Shown: positions 45,119 to 55,530 of the stretch, in pieces
Position numbering within the stretch: position 1 is the first letter of the stretch
Layout of the letters: each line of letters begins with the position of its first letter
Made by a program: the position numbers and the translations under genes
NCBI RefSeq assembly: GCF_018446385.1
Contig: NC_055986.1
Span: 74,423,659-74,487,658 of the forward strand
DNA from: Zingiber officinale
Taxonomy: Eukaryota; Streptophyta; Magnoliopsida; Zingiberales; Zingiberaceae
DNA: 64,000 nt
Reading direction: 5' to 3'
The notes under the pieces: model-generated
The model's input: the letters and a program-made list of their open reading frames with translations, nothing else
Told to the model about the DNA's origin: nothing
Database searches by the model: none

Positions 45119-45622
45119 ATGGTACAGACGATTACCACATTGACTCATCGCGAAGTGCGACGAAATTAGCTCAGGGAGGAAATTCAGGAGATAGAGAATA
45201 ACTCTACTTATGGAGTCGACGGACACATTGGATGGCTTGATGATCTATTTTGGAAACTTGAGCGAGAAGAGTTTCTAGTCCTGGACAGTTATAGGATCTG
45301 GGCTTTGATGCGTTCATTGCTAGAAAATCCTAGGATGATAGCAGACTATATTTGGGGGCGTCATCAAGGACACGTCACATATTTAGTATTATGTGAGTAA
45401 CTGCCTCACCATATGACTGAAGAGGATCCTAAAGAGTTCGAAGAGGACCCGAAAATGATTGAGGAGGATCCAGAGATGGATCCAATTATGGATCCGATAG
45501 AGAATCCTGGAGCTGTTCTGCTTGATATTACCCCAAATGAGTCCAGGCTGAAAGGGATAATGTTGACCACGACACTAGTGTCTGTCCTAATGGAAGTGGT
45601 AGTAGCCTATCTAGTTTACTAA
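45119..45622 (+). pseudogene. Extra ORF ahead of gag in Copia-B, unknown function
   Basis: A 168-codon frame begins with ATG at 45119, right after the acceptor-like TTTTTCAG. It reads MVQTITTLTHREVRR, a stop, then NNSTYGVDGHIGWLDDLFWK, a second stop near 45400, a Glu/Asp/Pro-rich stretch with three EEDPK-like repeats (EFEEDPKMIEEDPEMDP), and a hydrophobic C-terminal segment of about 19 residues ending VYLVY-like before TAA. Frame and codon pattern persist through only two stops, so it once coded. Gag starts 440 bp downstream. It is not part of the standard Copia gene set, and I do not recognise it. Confidence 0.5.
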
Positions 45623-46061
45623 AGTTTTGTTATTGTTATTTTCATTATGTGTGAACAATTTTAGTCCATTTCGTTCATGTCAGTTGGTTATATGTTAACA
45701 ATATGCAACATAATTTTATATTAATGATATATTCATTTATTTATGATGTTTACTTGACATGATTCATGATTAGTTTATTTTTATTAAATGATTAGTTCAT
45801 TTAATTAAAGTAATCATGATTTATTAAATGATCAGCTCATTTAATTAAAGAAATTATGATTTTATAAATGATTAGTTCATTAGTTGGGATGTGTGTAATA
45901 GAATTGATCAATATTGATTTGATTGGTCATATGAATGATGAGTAAAACTATTGTTGTCACTTGATTTTGTAAACTAACTCAAATTAATATTGAATCAATC
46001 ATAAATTACAAGCATATGAATTACACTGAATACTAAATAATGTATTTATTTATGATAGATT
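45623..46061 (+). other. Spacer between leader ORF and gag in Copia-B
   Basis: AT-rich, with three copies of TTAAATGAT(T/C)AG(T/C)TCAT-like text between 45786 and 45880. No coding potential was seen. Confidence 0.5.
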
Positions 46062-47380
46062 ATGACAACCAAAAACATTATAGCTGAACTCAACAAGGGT
46101 GAAAAACTTAATGGGGATAACTATAAGATCTGGCATCTCAGGATACAATATGTACTCGAGGAACAAGAAGTTCTGGAGGCTGTAAATCAAGTTATGGTAG
46201 AACCTGTAGATGGCTCCACTGCACAACATAGATGAGATCTTGATGCCTATAAGGCATGGAAGAAAAAGGACTCCACTACAAAGGGCATATTGATTAGTTC
46301 AATGGTAGATGACCTAGTTTTTGAATATGAGTTGTATCTTTTAGCTCATGCAGTTTGGGTAGCCCTTAAAGAAAAATACAGTGGAGTAAGTCTGAGCAAA
46401 CTTCAACAGCTAACAATCAAGTTTAACAGCTACAAGAAGTATCTGAATGTATCAATGGTTCAACACCTCAAGGAGATGTTGAACATGATTCAGGAGTTTA
46501 AAATTGTTGGTCATGAGTTGACCGATGAACAACAGGTTCAAGCAGTTTTTATTCACTTCCATATTCTTGGGAGACCATGAAGCAGACCCTAACTCACAGT
46601 GAGAGTATCAAGACATTCACTGATGTCTCATGCCATGTAGAATTAGAGGCAGAGAGAGTTGAATCTACAAGGATTTCTGGACAAGCCTATGTGGCTGTAG
46701 GTTTTGTTGGATTATCTGGATTCATGAAAAAGAAATGGTTCAAGAAAGGGAAGGGAAAGAAGAGGGAAGCTGCTGCTGTGGGACAGGGTTAAACAAGGAG
46801 ATAGTAAAGAAGACTAGAAAGAAACTTAAAAATAAGTTGACTTGTTTTAATTGCAGCAAGAAGGGCCACTTCGCTCGGGAGTGCATTGAGCCGAAAAAGG
46901 TAAATCCAAGTGTGTTTTTTTTTTCCTGAGCATTTTATTGCTAGCTAAGTGTTATTAGCTGATTCTTATCCTTTGTGGATTATAGATTCGGGAGAAATCA
47001 ACCATGTAGCTTGAGAGTGAGTTACATTTGTAGAGTACTGTTGGGTACCAGCTGACAACAAATGGATCTATGTAAAAAACAATGCAAGAGTTGAAGTCAA
47101 AGGAGTCGGCACTTGTAAACTCAACCTCCGTGGTGGTAGAGTTTTGTTTCTACATGATGTCCTGTATGCTCCTGAAATTTGACGGAATCTTGTTTCCGTT
47201 ACGTGTCTTCTTGATTTAGAGTATTGTATTAATTTTTTCAATTGGTGTGTTGAACTTAAGATTGACTCAGTGTCAATCAGACATGATTTTTTAACAAATG
47301 GTTTTATAGTTCTTGATGTAGAACCAAATGTCAATTATGCTATTGATGGTTATTTTTCAAACATTGCTCTAACTAGTGAT
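46062..47380 (+). pseudogene. Copia-B gag, zinc knuckle and protease
   Basis: Starts MTTKNIIAELNKGEKLNGDN, followed by YKIWHLRIQYVLEEQEVLEA, the Copia gag entry. A TGA replaces an Arg codon (CGA) near 46232. The frame resumes with FEYELYLLAHAVWVALKEKY. The CCHC knuckle (CFNCSKKGHFARECIEPKK) is at about 46840-46895. The protease box WIIDSGEINHV near 46977-47010 has DSG where DTG or DSG is expected. The frame is cut by the LINE at 47380 (SNIALTSD) and continues at 54413. Gag is complete in outline, with stops. Confidence 0.87.
47364..47380 (+). repeat. Target-site duplication of the RTE LINE (left copy)
   Basis: TTGCTCTAACTAGTGAT is repeated at 54396-54412, on the far side of the LINE and its nested LTR. 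Seventeen bp is a typical LINE duplication, though the first TTG may instead belong to the LINE's TTG-repeat tail, leaving 14-15 bp certain. Confidence 0.9.
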
Positions 47381-47499
47381 AACTCCACCCCTGACGACCG
47401 GTCATGGCCGGTCCCAAGCCCGGATAAAGGAGGAGGGTTGCGTTAGGTTGCCAGCCAGCGTCAAACTATGGCAAATATTCAATGAATGAATCCATTAAA

Positions 47500-47700
47500 C
47501 TATTGTGCTAATGCTAGGTTGTTCCCCAGAAGGAACACGTTGCAGGGTCTGACTGTAATGTCTCGGCAAGGACCGCTACATCTCCAGAACTCGGGTGTAG
47601 TGATAAATATGCAAGAGTTCGCGTTACATGATCCGACTGTAACGTCTCAGCAAGGACCGCTACATCTCCATGAGAATGTGGGTGTAGTGTTAAATAGGTA
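47500..47700 (+). repeat. 5' UTR direct repeat of the LINE
   Basis: Two blocks with CTGTAA(T/C)GTCTC(G/A)GCAAGGACCGCTACATCTCCA, starting near 47550 and 47637, form an 87-bp direct repeat in the LINE 5' UTR. Both are followed by GGGTGTAGTG(A/T)TAAATA. Confidence 0.75.
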
Positions 47701-47754
47701 AGAGTTCTCACACCATAGGTTGTATAAGAACAAATATGATAGGAAAACTAATAA

Positions 47755-48470
47755 TCTAAGATTTGGAACATGGAACATGGAACATAGGAACTCTCACTGG
47801 TAAATCAATGGAGGTAGTAGATATGATGATTAGGAGAAAAATTAGTATTTTGTGTGTACAAGAGACAAAATGGGCAGGTGAGAAGGCAAAGATGATAGAG
47901 AACTCGGGTTTTAAGTTATGGTAAACTGGAAAGAGTAAAGCAAGAAATGGAGTGGGTATTATTATAGATAGTTTGTTAAAAGATGAAGTTGTAGGAGTAG
48001 TTAAAAAATGGGATAGAATTATAGCCCTTAAGATAATAGTGGCGAAAGAAACTATGAACATTATTAGCGTATATGCACCACAAGTAGGATTAGATGAAGC
48101 TACCAAATCAAGGTTTTGGGAGACCTTAGATGAAATATTACAAAATATTCCACCAAATGAAATGATTTTAATAGGAGGTGATCTAAATGGGCATGTCGGA
48201 GTGAAAAATGAGGAATATGAGAGAGTACATGGGAGTTATGGGTTTGGAATGAGGAATAAGGAAGGGAAAACTATATTAGATTTTGCGATAGCATATGACC
48301 TTATATTAGCTAATACGTTTTTTTAAGAAAAGAGAAGAACACTTAGTCACATTCAAAAGTGGGAATAATAGATCGCAAATTGATTTTCTTATGGTTAGGA
48401 AGAAGGATAGAAAGATTTCTAAAGATTGCAAAGTCATCCCTGGAGAAAGCTTAACTACCCAACATAGGGT
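47755..48470 (+). pseudogene. RTE LINE apurinic endonuclease domain, frameshifted
   Basis: This would nick target DNA. The plus frame gives FGTWN-GTLTGKSME, then ILCVQETKWAG near 47855, a TAA at about 47922, ISVYAPQVGLDEATKSRFWE, ILIGGDLNGHVGVKN near 48165-48205, and YGFGMRNKEGKTILDFA. The QETKW Glu and the GGDLNGH Asp/Asn are present. Frame changes near 48324 in a T run (TTTTTT). The endonuclease closing motif SQIDFLMV then appears at 48375-48400, with THR-like QHRVVVLDI after it. Confidence 0.88.
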
Positions 48471-48539
48471 AGTAGTGTTGGATATATTCCTCAAACATAA
48501 TATCAATAGAAAGAAAATATATACAATTCCTAGAATTAA

Positions 48540-50519
48540 TGGTGGAAGTTAAAGGATGGGAAGCAAAATATATTTAAGGAGAAGGTTGAAGTACAAGCAT
48601 TAAATGAAATATACGATGACTCTAATACAACATGGGATAAGATGGTATCAAAGTTGAAAATAGTAGCTAAGAGTGTACTTGGTGAGTCAAAGGGACATGT
48701 ACCACTAAGTAAAGAATCTTGGTGGTGGAATGAGAAAGTACAAGAGAAAGTGAAGGAAAAACGAATAGCTTATAAGGAATTATATATTTGTAAGAACGAG
48801 GAAAATTTTAAAAAATATATAATAGCCAAGAATGAAGCTAAGAAAGTAGTGAGTGAAGCAAAAAATGAAACTTTTGAACGATTATATCAAAAATTGAATA
48901 CAAAAGAAGGGGAAAGAGATATTTATAGAATAGCTAAAGTGAGAGAAAGGAAAACAAGAGATCTTAGCCAAATAAAATGTATTAAAGATGAATGTAATAG
49001 GGTATTAGTAAACGATGGAGAAATAAAAGAGCGGTGGAAGAGGTATTTTCATCAACTTTTTAATGAAGGTTTAGGTGACCAACTTAACTTAGGTAATTTA
49101 ATTAGGTCAAATGAGCATAGAAATTTTAATTTTTATCGTAGAATTCAAACTTCAGAAGTAAAACAAACTTTAAATGAGATGCACAATGGAAAAGTCGTTG
49201 AACCAGATGATATTCCGATAGAGGTATGGAAGTGCTTAGGAAAACAAGGTATTGAGTGTCTTACAAAATTATTTAACATGATATTGAAAACAAAAAAAAT
49301 ACCTGATCAATGGAGGATAAGTTCTCTAGTTCCCTTATATAAGAACAAAGGAGACGTACAAAATTGTGCAAGCTATAGGGGTATTAAACTAATGAGTCAT
49401 ACTATAAAACTTTGGGAAAAAGTAATAGAAAAAAGATTAAGGAAGGAGACAACAGTGACAGAAAATCAATTTGGGTTCACGCCTGGAAGGTCGACAATAG
49501 AAGCTATACATCTTCTTAGACAATTAATTGAAAAATATTGGGAGCAAAAACAAGATCTACATATGGTATTCATTGACTTAGAAAAAGCTTATGATAGAGT
49601 CCCAAGAGAAATTATATGGAGAATTTTAGAAAAAAGAGGTGTTAGCGTAACATATATTGAACTAATTAAGGATATATATGAGGATGTAATGACCAGAGTA
49701 AAGACTTCAGGCGGAGTAACTGAAGCATTTCCAATAAAGATAGGGTTACATCAAGGATCAACTCTAAGTCCCTATCTTTTTACACTAATTATGGACGAAC
49801 TCACTGCGCACATTCAAGACACAGTACCGTGGTGCATGTTGTTTGCAGATGATATTATTTTGGTAGATGAGACACGTGAAGGAGTAAATGCTAAACTAGA
49901 ATCTTGGAGGGAAACACTAGAAGGGAAAGGTTTTCAGCTTAGTAGATTAAAGACAGAATATATGGAATTTAAGTTTAACAATATTAGAAGTAATGAAATA
50001 ATTGTTAAGATAGGAGAGGAAGAGTTGCCCGAAATCGAGAGATTTAAATATTTAGGATCATTTTTACAAAATGATGGAGGGATTGAGAGAGATGTCTTAC
50101 ATAGAATACAAACAGGATGAATGAAATGGAGGGGAGCATCGAGTGTTTTATGTGACCGTAAAGTACCTCTTAAACTTAAAGGTAAGTTCTATAAAACCGC
50201 AGTTAGACCTGCTATGTTATATGGAGCTGAATGTTGGGCTATGACCCGAGCACATGAGCAAAAGATGAGAGTTGCAGAAATGAGGATGTTAGGGTGGATG
50301 TGTGGACATACGAAGATGAACAAAATAAGAAATGAGAGCATTAGAGAGAAAGTTGGAGTTGTATCTATTGAGGAAAAACTCCGAGAGACACGTTTAAGAT
50401 GGTACGAACATGTACTTAGATGACCAATAAATGCTCCAGTTAGGCGATGTGAAACAATGATAAACATGCATATCAAACAAGGAAGAGGAAGACTAAAAAA
50501 GACTTGGTTAGCAACAATA
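48540..50519 (+). pseudogene. RTE LINE reverse transcriptase, one internal stop
   Basis: This enzyme primes reverse transcription at the nicked site. The long frame (ATG at 48642 is internal to the original polyprotein) reads SWWWNEKVQEKVKEK, then RISSLVPLYKNKGDVQNCAS and YRGIKLMSHTIKLWEKVIEK (RT fingers), MVFIDLEKAYDRVP with the first Asp, GLHQGSTLSPYLFTLIMDEL, and the active-site FADDIILVDE near 49845. TGA at 50118-50120 replaces a Trp that follows RIQTG. The frame reopens (MKWRGASSVLCDRKVPLKLK) with the RTE C-terminal ECWAMT and RLRWYEHVLR boxes. Catalytic residues are intact. Confidence 0.93.
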
Positions 50520-51119
50520 AAATAAGATAAAATTTATTTAAATATAGATTATGATATAATAGGGGATAGAGCTCAATAGCGTAAAAGGATTCATACAGCC
50601 GACCCCACCTAGTGGGAAAAAGCTTGGTTGTTGTTGTTGTTATTTGTAACGCCCGCCCCTCTTGCTAGTAGGGCGGGGTTACTTACTTGCAAGGGGAACA
50701 TACATGCATATTAAAATTTCTTTTCTAAAGTAAAACAGCGGAAGAACTTATTATGAAATCATGAAATCATGCGGAACATTAACATAAATAGACTTAGTTC
50801 ATGTCAACATAAAATAACATAAGCAGGTCTTTTTTTTTCTTTTTTTTTTTCTCTTAGCCGAGCCACCACCACACACATCTCTTGCCTCTCCTGCGGCTCC
50901 CCTAGTTTATCCATTCTTTGCCTTTATCTGCAGTACAAGGAAAGTAAGCTATAAGCACACAGGCTTAGTAAGATCCTTTCCTACTCACAAAAACGTATTT
51001 CATATCATAATCACATAAGCATATAACAATGGAGACATAATCATCTAAATATCATATCATAAAATACATAGCATCATAACATATCATCATAAAGAACATC
51101 ATGCCATATCATATCATAA

Positions 51120-51420
51120 ATCATAAGAGCATCATGTCATATAAATCATAGGAGCATATCATATCATAAAGAAATATCATGATGTATCATATCATAAATA
51201 AAAGAGCATCATATCATATAAATCATAAGAGCATATCATGTCATAAAGAAATATCATGATGTATCATATCATAAATAAAAGAGCATCATGTCATATAAAT
51301 CATAAAAGCAATTTATCATAAAGAAATATCATGATGTATCATATCATAAATAAAAGAGCATCATGTCATATAAATCATAAGAGCATATCATATCATAAAG
51401 AAATATCATGCAAGATGTCT
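51120..51420. repeat. 77-bp tandem repeat in the solo LTR
   Basis: Four units of about 75-78 bp start near 51126, 51204, 51281 and 51355. Each contains GAGCATCATGTCATATAAAT, then AAGAAATATCATGATGTATC. Identity between neighbours is above 90 percent, so the array is recent or homogenised. Confidence 0.85.
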
Positions 51421-51719
51421 TTTAAAACATGTGTCATGTCATGTGCAAGATGCTTTAAAACATATCATATAGTACTTGAACATAATATCATCATGAGGGC
51501 CCGGCTTGTACCACATACATACATAAATACGTGCAATCCCTAGGACAGGGCAGCTAGCCCCGAATCTACTAGGGAACTAGGTCTATACTATGACCGTCGA
51601 CGTAGGGGCGTACTAAGGAGCCCATCCCTTTTTACTAGACCCGTTCATAGTCCGTCGGCCTAGGGGCGCTTATGGAGCCCACCCTTGGTACAAGCCATAC
51701 AAAGTAAAATAACATGTCA

Positions 51720-51860
51720 TAGTTACTTATCATATCATGAAGACTGCTCTTAGTCCCACTTCATAGGGAAGCAACTCTTAGGGCTTTACTTATCATATCA
51801 TAAAGAGTGCTCTTAGTCCCACTTAATAGGGAAGCAACTCTTAGGCCTTTACTTATCATA
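51720..51860. repeat. 70-bp direct repeat in the solo LTR
   Basis: Two units, starting near 51725 and 51790, read ACTTATCATATCATRAAGA, GTCCCACTT(C/A)ATAGGGAAGC, then AACTCTTAGG. A third unit decays into the following array. Confidence 0.75.
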
Positions 51861-52145
51861 TCATAAAGCATGTATACTTGAGGATATAGCCCATCATAAG
51901 AGTCATCATAATGCATGATTCATAAGCATACATAAATGAGCATATTACTTGTCATATCATAAAGCATGCATACTTGAGCATAAACCACATCATAAGAGTC
52001 ATTATCATGCATGGTTCACAAGCATACATAAATGAGCATTTTACTTGTCATATCATAAAGCATGCATACTTGAGTATAAATCACATCATAAGAGTCATCA
52101 TAATGCATGATTCATAAGCATACATAAATGAGCATAAAATGCATC
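51860..52145. repeat. About 95-bp tandem repeat in the solo LTR
   Basis: Three units begin with CTT(A/G)TCATATCATAAAGCATG at about 51852, 51950 and 52045. Each contains AAGAGTCAT(C/T)AT and ACAT-AATGAGCAT. Spacings are near 95-98 bp. Confidence 0.75.
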
Positions 52146-52259
52146 ATAGGAAACATAATCATGCATGGAAAACCTTAACTAGCATCTCTTCATTCATATC
52201 GTAGCATGTGAGACACATAGTGAAATCATAATTGGGTCTCTAACCCTAATTCCATGTAG

Positions 52260-53650
52260 TGGCCGAAAGTTCCAAGTCTAGCCCTAGGTTTTAAACAACA
52301 TAAAAGCATGTAAACCCTAAACCAATTTCATATCATAAATCATTAAGAACATAATGAGCATATTTGGTTTAGGTTCTAAGCTCCCTAGGTTCTTGGTCTT
52401 GTTGTGGCCGAAAGTCACCATGCCTAGTTCTAGGTTTTAAACAACATAAAAGCATGTGAACCCTAAACCAATTTCATATCATAAATCATTAAGAACATAA
52501 TGAGCATATTTGGTTTAGGTTCTAAGCTCCCTAGGTTCTTGGTCTTGTTGTGGCCGAAAGTCACCATGCCTAGTTCTAAGTTTTAAACAACATAAAAGCA
52601 TGTGAACATCAAGCTAACTTCATATCATATCATAAGGGAATTCATGAGCATGCTAGATTAAATTTTAAGCTTCCTTGGACCCTAAAATTTATCATGGCCG
52701 AAACATAAAGAGGCATGCATCTAGATTTCAAGCAACATTCAAACATGATAACCCTAAGTTAGCTTTATATCATGTCATAAGAAGAGTCATGAGCATGTTG
52801 GAGTAAGTCTTAAGCTCTCCTAGGTCTTAATTCTCATCATGGCCGAAGCCCTAAGGTGCATCATATCAAGGTTCCAAACAACCTACAAGCATGAAACCCT
52901 AAGAAATCTTCCTACCTTTTCATAAGGAAAGTCATGAGCATAATAGCTTAAATTTTTAAACATTTCTAGGTCTTCATTTCTATCATGGCCGAAACCCTAA
53001 TTCCCTAAGGTGGCATGCATTTAGGTTCCAATCAGCATACAAGTGTGAAAACACTAAGTACTCTTCATAACATATTAATAAGCAAGTCATGATCATGGTA
53101 GACTAAATTTTTAACCTCTCCTAGTCAATTTCTCTATCATGGCCGAACACTACATGAGCATGAATTTAGGTTTAAAGCAACATACAAGCATAAAAACACC
53201 AAACTAATCTCTTATCATAGGTTACATATCATGAGGACATAGTGAGCATGTTTAGTTTGGGTCTTAAGCCTTCCTAATCTTTTATTCACACTTTGGCCGA
53301 AAGTTCAAGAGCATGGATCTAAGTTTTAGGTAAGCACACAAGCATAAGAAACATTAACTACTTCCTATACTAGGGTACATATCATAAGAACATAGTGAGC
53401 ATGCTTAGTTAGGTCTTAAACTTCTCTAAATCCTCTATTCAAGTCTTGGCCGAAAGTTTCAAGAGCATGGATCTAAGTTTTAGGTAAGCATACAAGCATA
53501 AGAAACATTAACTACTTCCTATACTAGGGTACATATCATAAGAACATAGTGAGCATGCTTAGTTAGGTCTTAAACTTCTCTAAATCCTTTATTCAAGTCT
53601 TGGCCGAAAGTTTCAAGAAATGATCCTAGGTTTTTAAGCATTCTAACCTC
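52260..53650. repeat. Satellite-like array, ten units of 145-154 bp
   Basis: The anchor GGCCGAA recurs at 52261, 52406, 52552, 52696, 52841, 52987, 53141, 53295, 53448 and 53602. Intervals are 145, 146, 144, 145, 146, 154, 154, 153 and 154 bp. Units share GCATG, TTTTAAACAACATAAAAGCATG-like text (split by variants), CATATCATAA and CTAGGTCTT blocks. The first and last pairs of neighbours are nearly identical and the middle units diverged. Two length classes lie in order, which suggests local homogenisation. No known satellite name is claimed. Confidence 0.9.
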
Positions 53651-53689
53651 ATGGAAAACACATAAACAACTTGTACCATAGGTGAGGGG

Positions 53690-54360
53690 ATACTTACATC
53701 CTCTTGCTTGTTTTTCCTAAGGAAGATGGCACCCTTGTGAAGAGGAAGAAGAAACTTCTCTTCCTAGTTCTCTCTTTTCTTCTCTTGCTTGTAAGGAGTA
53801 GATCTTGAGGACTCCTTCTTGTGAATTAGTTTTTCTTAGCAAGAAAAACCTTAGCTTGGATTTTCGGAAATGAGAGAGGGAGAGGTTTAGGTTTCGGTGG
53901 AGAAGGAAGAAGGAGAAAGAAGGAGGAGGAAGAAGAAGGAGGAAGAATTAACCAACTTTCTTTCCCTTTTCTTCTCTCATTCCTATTTATTCCCAATGAG
54001 GATGAAAAATGTCCCAATTCATCCCCTTGCCTTCTCTATCTTCTCACTCTCTTAATTCCCACGAAAATAGAGAGGCAACTTGTCTTTTGCTTGCTTCTTT
54101 TCTTAACCAAGAGGAAGAAGAGGAAAGCTACTTTCTTTTCTCTTGTTCCCTTACTTAATTGTACTCTTACTTTTAACTACAATTTCCATTCTTTTCTATT
54201 CATATATCATTCATTACTCTAGTGGTTACCATACACCAATTTAACTCTATCATTTGTGGGAGGTTCAAGGTTCAAACCTTAACCTCTCTTTCTTTTTATT
54301 TCTTTTTGGTTCTATTTTCATTTCCCTTTTATTCTAAAAGAAAAATACACATAGGTATAG
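53690..54360 (-). other. Distal solo-LTR segment, pyrimidine/purine-biased
   Basis: After the array a GA-rich stretch (53840-53960, AGAAGGAGGAGGAAGAAGAA) reads as a pyrimidine-rich run on the minus strand. On that strand the text just before it is ATTGGGAATAAATAGGAATG (54000-53980), in which AATAAATAGG may be a weak TATA-like promoter. This fits the proposed minus orientation, but neither the start site nor the promoter is shown by the sequence alone. Confidence 0.35.
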
Positions 54361-54412
54361 CTTATTATTTCGTGGGTGTTACATTATTATTGTTGTTGCT
54401 CTAACTAGTGAT

Positions 54413-55530
54413 GCAGATATAACTAATGAGGTTTGACATGCTAGATTATGACATATAGGACAAGAATGTATGAATCGATTGGCTAGAGACGGTCTATTGG
54501 GCACTCGGTCTAAGATTCAATTATCTATATGTGAGCATTGTCTTGCTGGAAAAGCAACTAGGAAACTATTTGGTAAGACTATTAGATCTGAATCAACATT
54601 GCAGTTAATTCATTTGGATATTTGTGATCCAATGAATGAGACATGAAGCTTCTTATTTCATTACATTTATTGATGATTTCTCTCGGTTCGGTCATGTGTA
54701 TTTGATTTTTCACAAATCTGAAGCATTGGATTGCTTCATTCGTTATATGAACGAAGTTGAGAATCAAACGAAACGTAAATTTAAGACTTTATGAACTGAC
54801 CGTGGAGGGGAATATTTATCTGATATGTTTAAGATAATATGTAATGATAGAGGGATTATAAGACAGTTGACAATCCTTGGAACTCCATAACAAAATGGGA
54901 TAGCTGAAAGAAGAAATAGGACTTTTCTTGAAATGGTTAGGTCTATGATGGAGCAGGCTAATTTGCCATCTCCTATTTGGGAGATGCATTATTAACTGCA
55001 ACCTATATACTTAACAAAGTATCTTCAAAGTCAGTTCCATCTACCCCATATGAACGTTGGACAGACAGAAAATAAGATTTGAGTAATTTGAGACCCTGGG
55101 GGTCAGCTGCTTATGTTCATGATAGTTCTCACAAGTATGGAAAATTGGGACCTAGGGGTAAGAAATATATCTTTATAAGATATCATGAGACCTCCAAAGG
55201 TTATATTTTCATAGGTGAGCAATTAGATGGAACCATCTCCGAAATTGACTCGAGAGATGCGACTTTTCTTGAAATAGAGTTTCCAATCAGAGGTGATGTT
55301 GATAAAGATGTTCCTCTATTTGAGGAGGATGAGATATTATCAACAAGAGAGGTGTCAAAAGGAACACCTGAGTCTAGTCAACCGAGTGGGAGTGATATGT
55401 CGAGTCATGAGTTGACTTCTCAACAACCTAGCTTACGGAGAAGTGTTCGTAAGATCAAACCTAAGAAGAGGTTTGATATTGAGAATGAGGCATCGATTAC
55501 ACTTTCAATTGATGACGACGAACCTTAAAC
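54413..55530 (+). pseudogene. Copia-B GAG-pre-integrase and integrase
   Basis: Directly continues the protease frame (ALTSD then ADITNEV). It gives HIGQECMNRLARDGLLGTRS, the zinc motif tail CEHCLAGKATRK near 54532, STLQLIHLDICD (first Asp), DRGGEYLSDMF near 54795-54830 (second Asp, Thr replaces Ser before it), and NGIAERRNRTFLEMVRSMME near 54900 with the catalytic Glu kept. A longer open stretch from 55079 (LRPWGSAAYVHDSSHKYGKL) covers the C-terminal domain. Several TGA/TAG/TAA and small frameshifts break it. Confidence 0.87.

Larger units (their letters stand above)
47381..50639 (+). mobile_element. RTE-type LINE, nearly full length
   Basis: Begins AACTCCACCCCTGACGACC, then a GGAGGAGGGTTGCGTTAGG 5' UTR typical of plant RTE elements. 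It contains endonuclease and reverse transcriptase and ends with CAGCCGACCCCACCTAGTGG and a TTG-repeat tail at 50625-50640. The tail was later split by a solo LTR, and the remaining TTG repeats are at 54391-54398. Target-site duplication 17 bp. Damage is limited to a few stops and frameshifts, so this is a young copy by the standards of the window. Confidence 0.93.
50645..54383 (-). mobile_element. 3.7 kb probable solo LTR in the LINE tail
   Basis: On the plus strand it begins TGTAACGCCCGCCCCTCTTG and ends GGGTGTTACA, a 6-bp inverted end pair, and is flanked by a perfect TTATT duplication (50640-50644; 54384-54388). It has no coding domain or primer site. An end reading GGGGCGGGCGTTACA on the minus strand and great length suggest a chromovirus (Tekay/Del-like) LTR in minus orientation. 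A non-autonomous element without an internal domain is the alternative. Much of the interior is tandem repeats (separate entries). Open frames inside are short and not convincing. Confidence 0.85.

Noticed and set aside
45119..45622. Envelope-like protein because of the hydrophobic end
   Set aside because: It lies before gag, not after pol, and has no signal peptide or other envelope features, so only an unknown ORF is claimed.
47756..48106. Minus-strand 116-codon frame over the LINE endonuclease
   Set aside because: Antisense shadow of a well supported endonuclease frame.
51120..53650. CRISPR-like spaced repeats
   Set aside because: Repeats are contiguous tandem units in a plant LTR, without unique spacers or cas genes.
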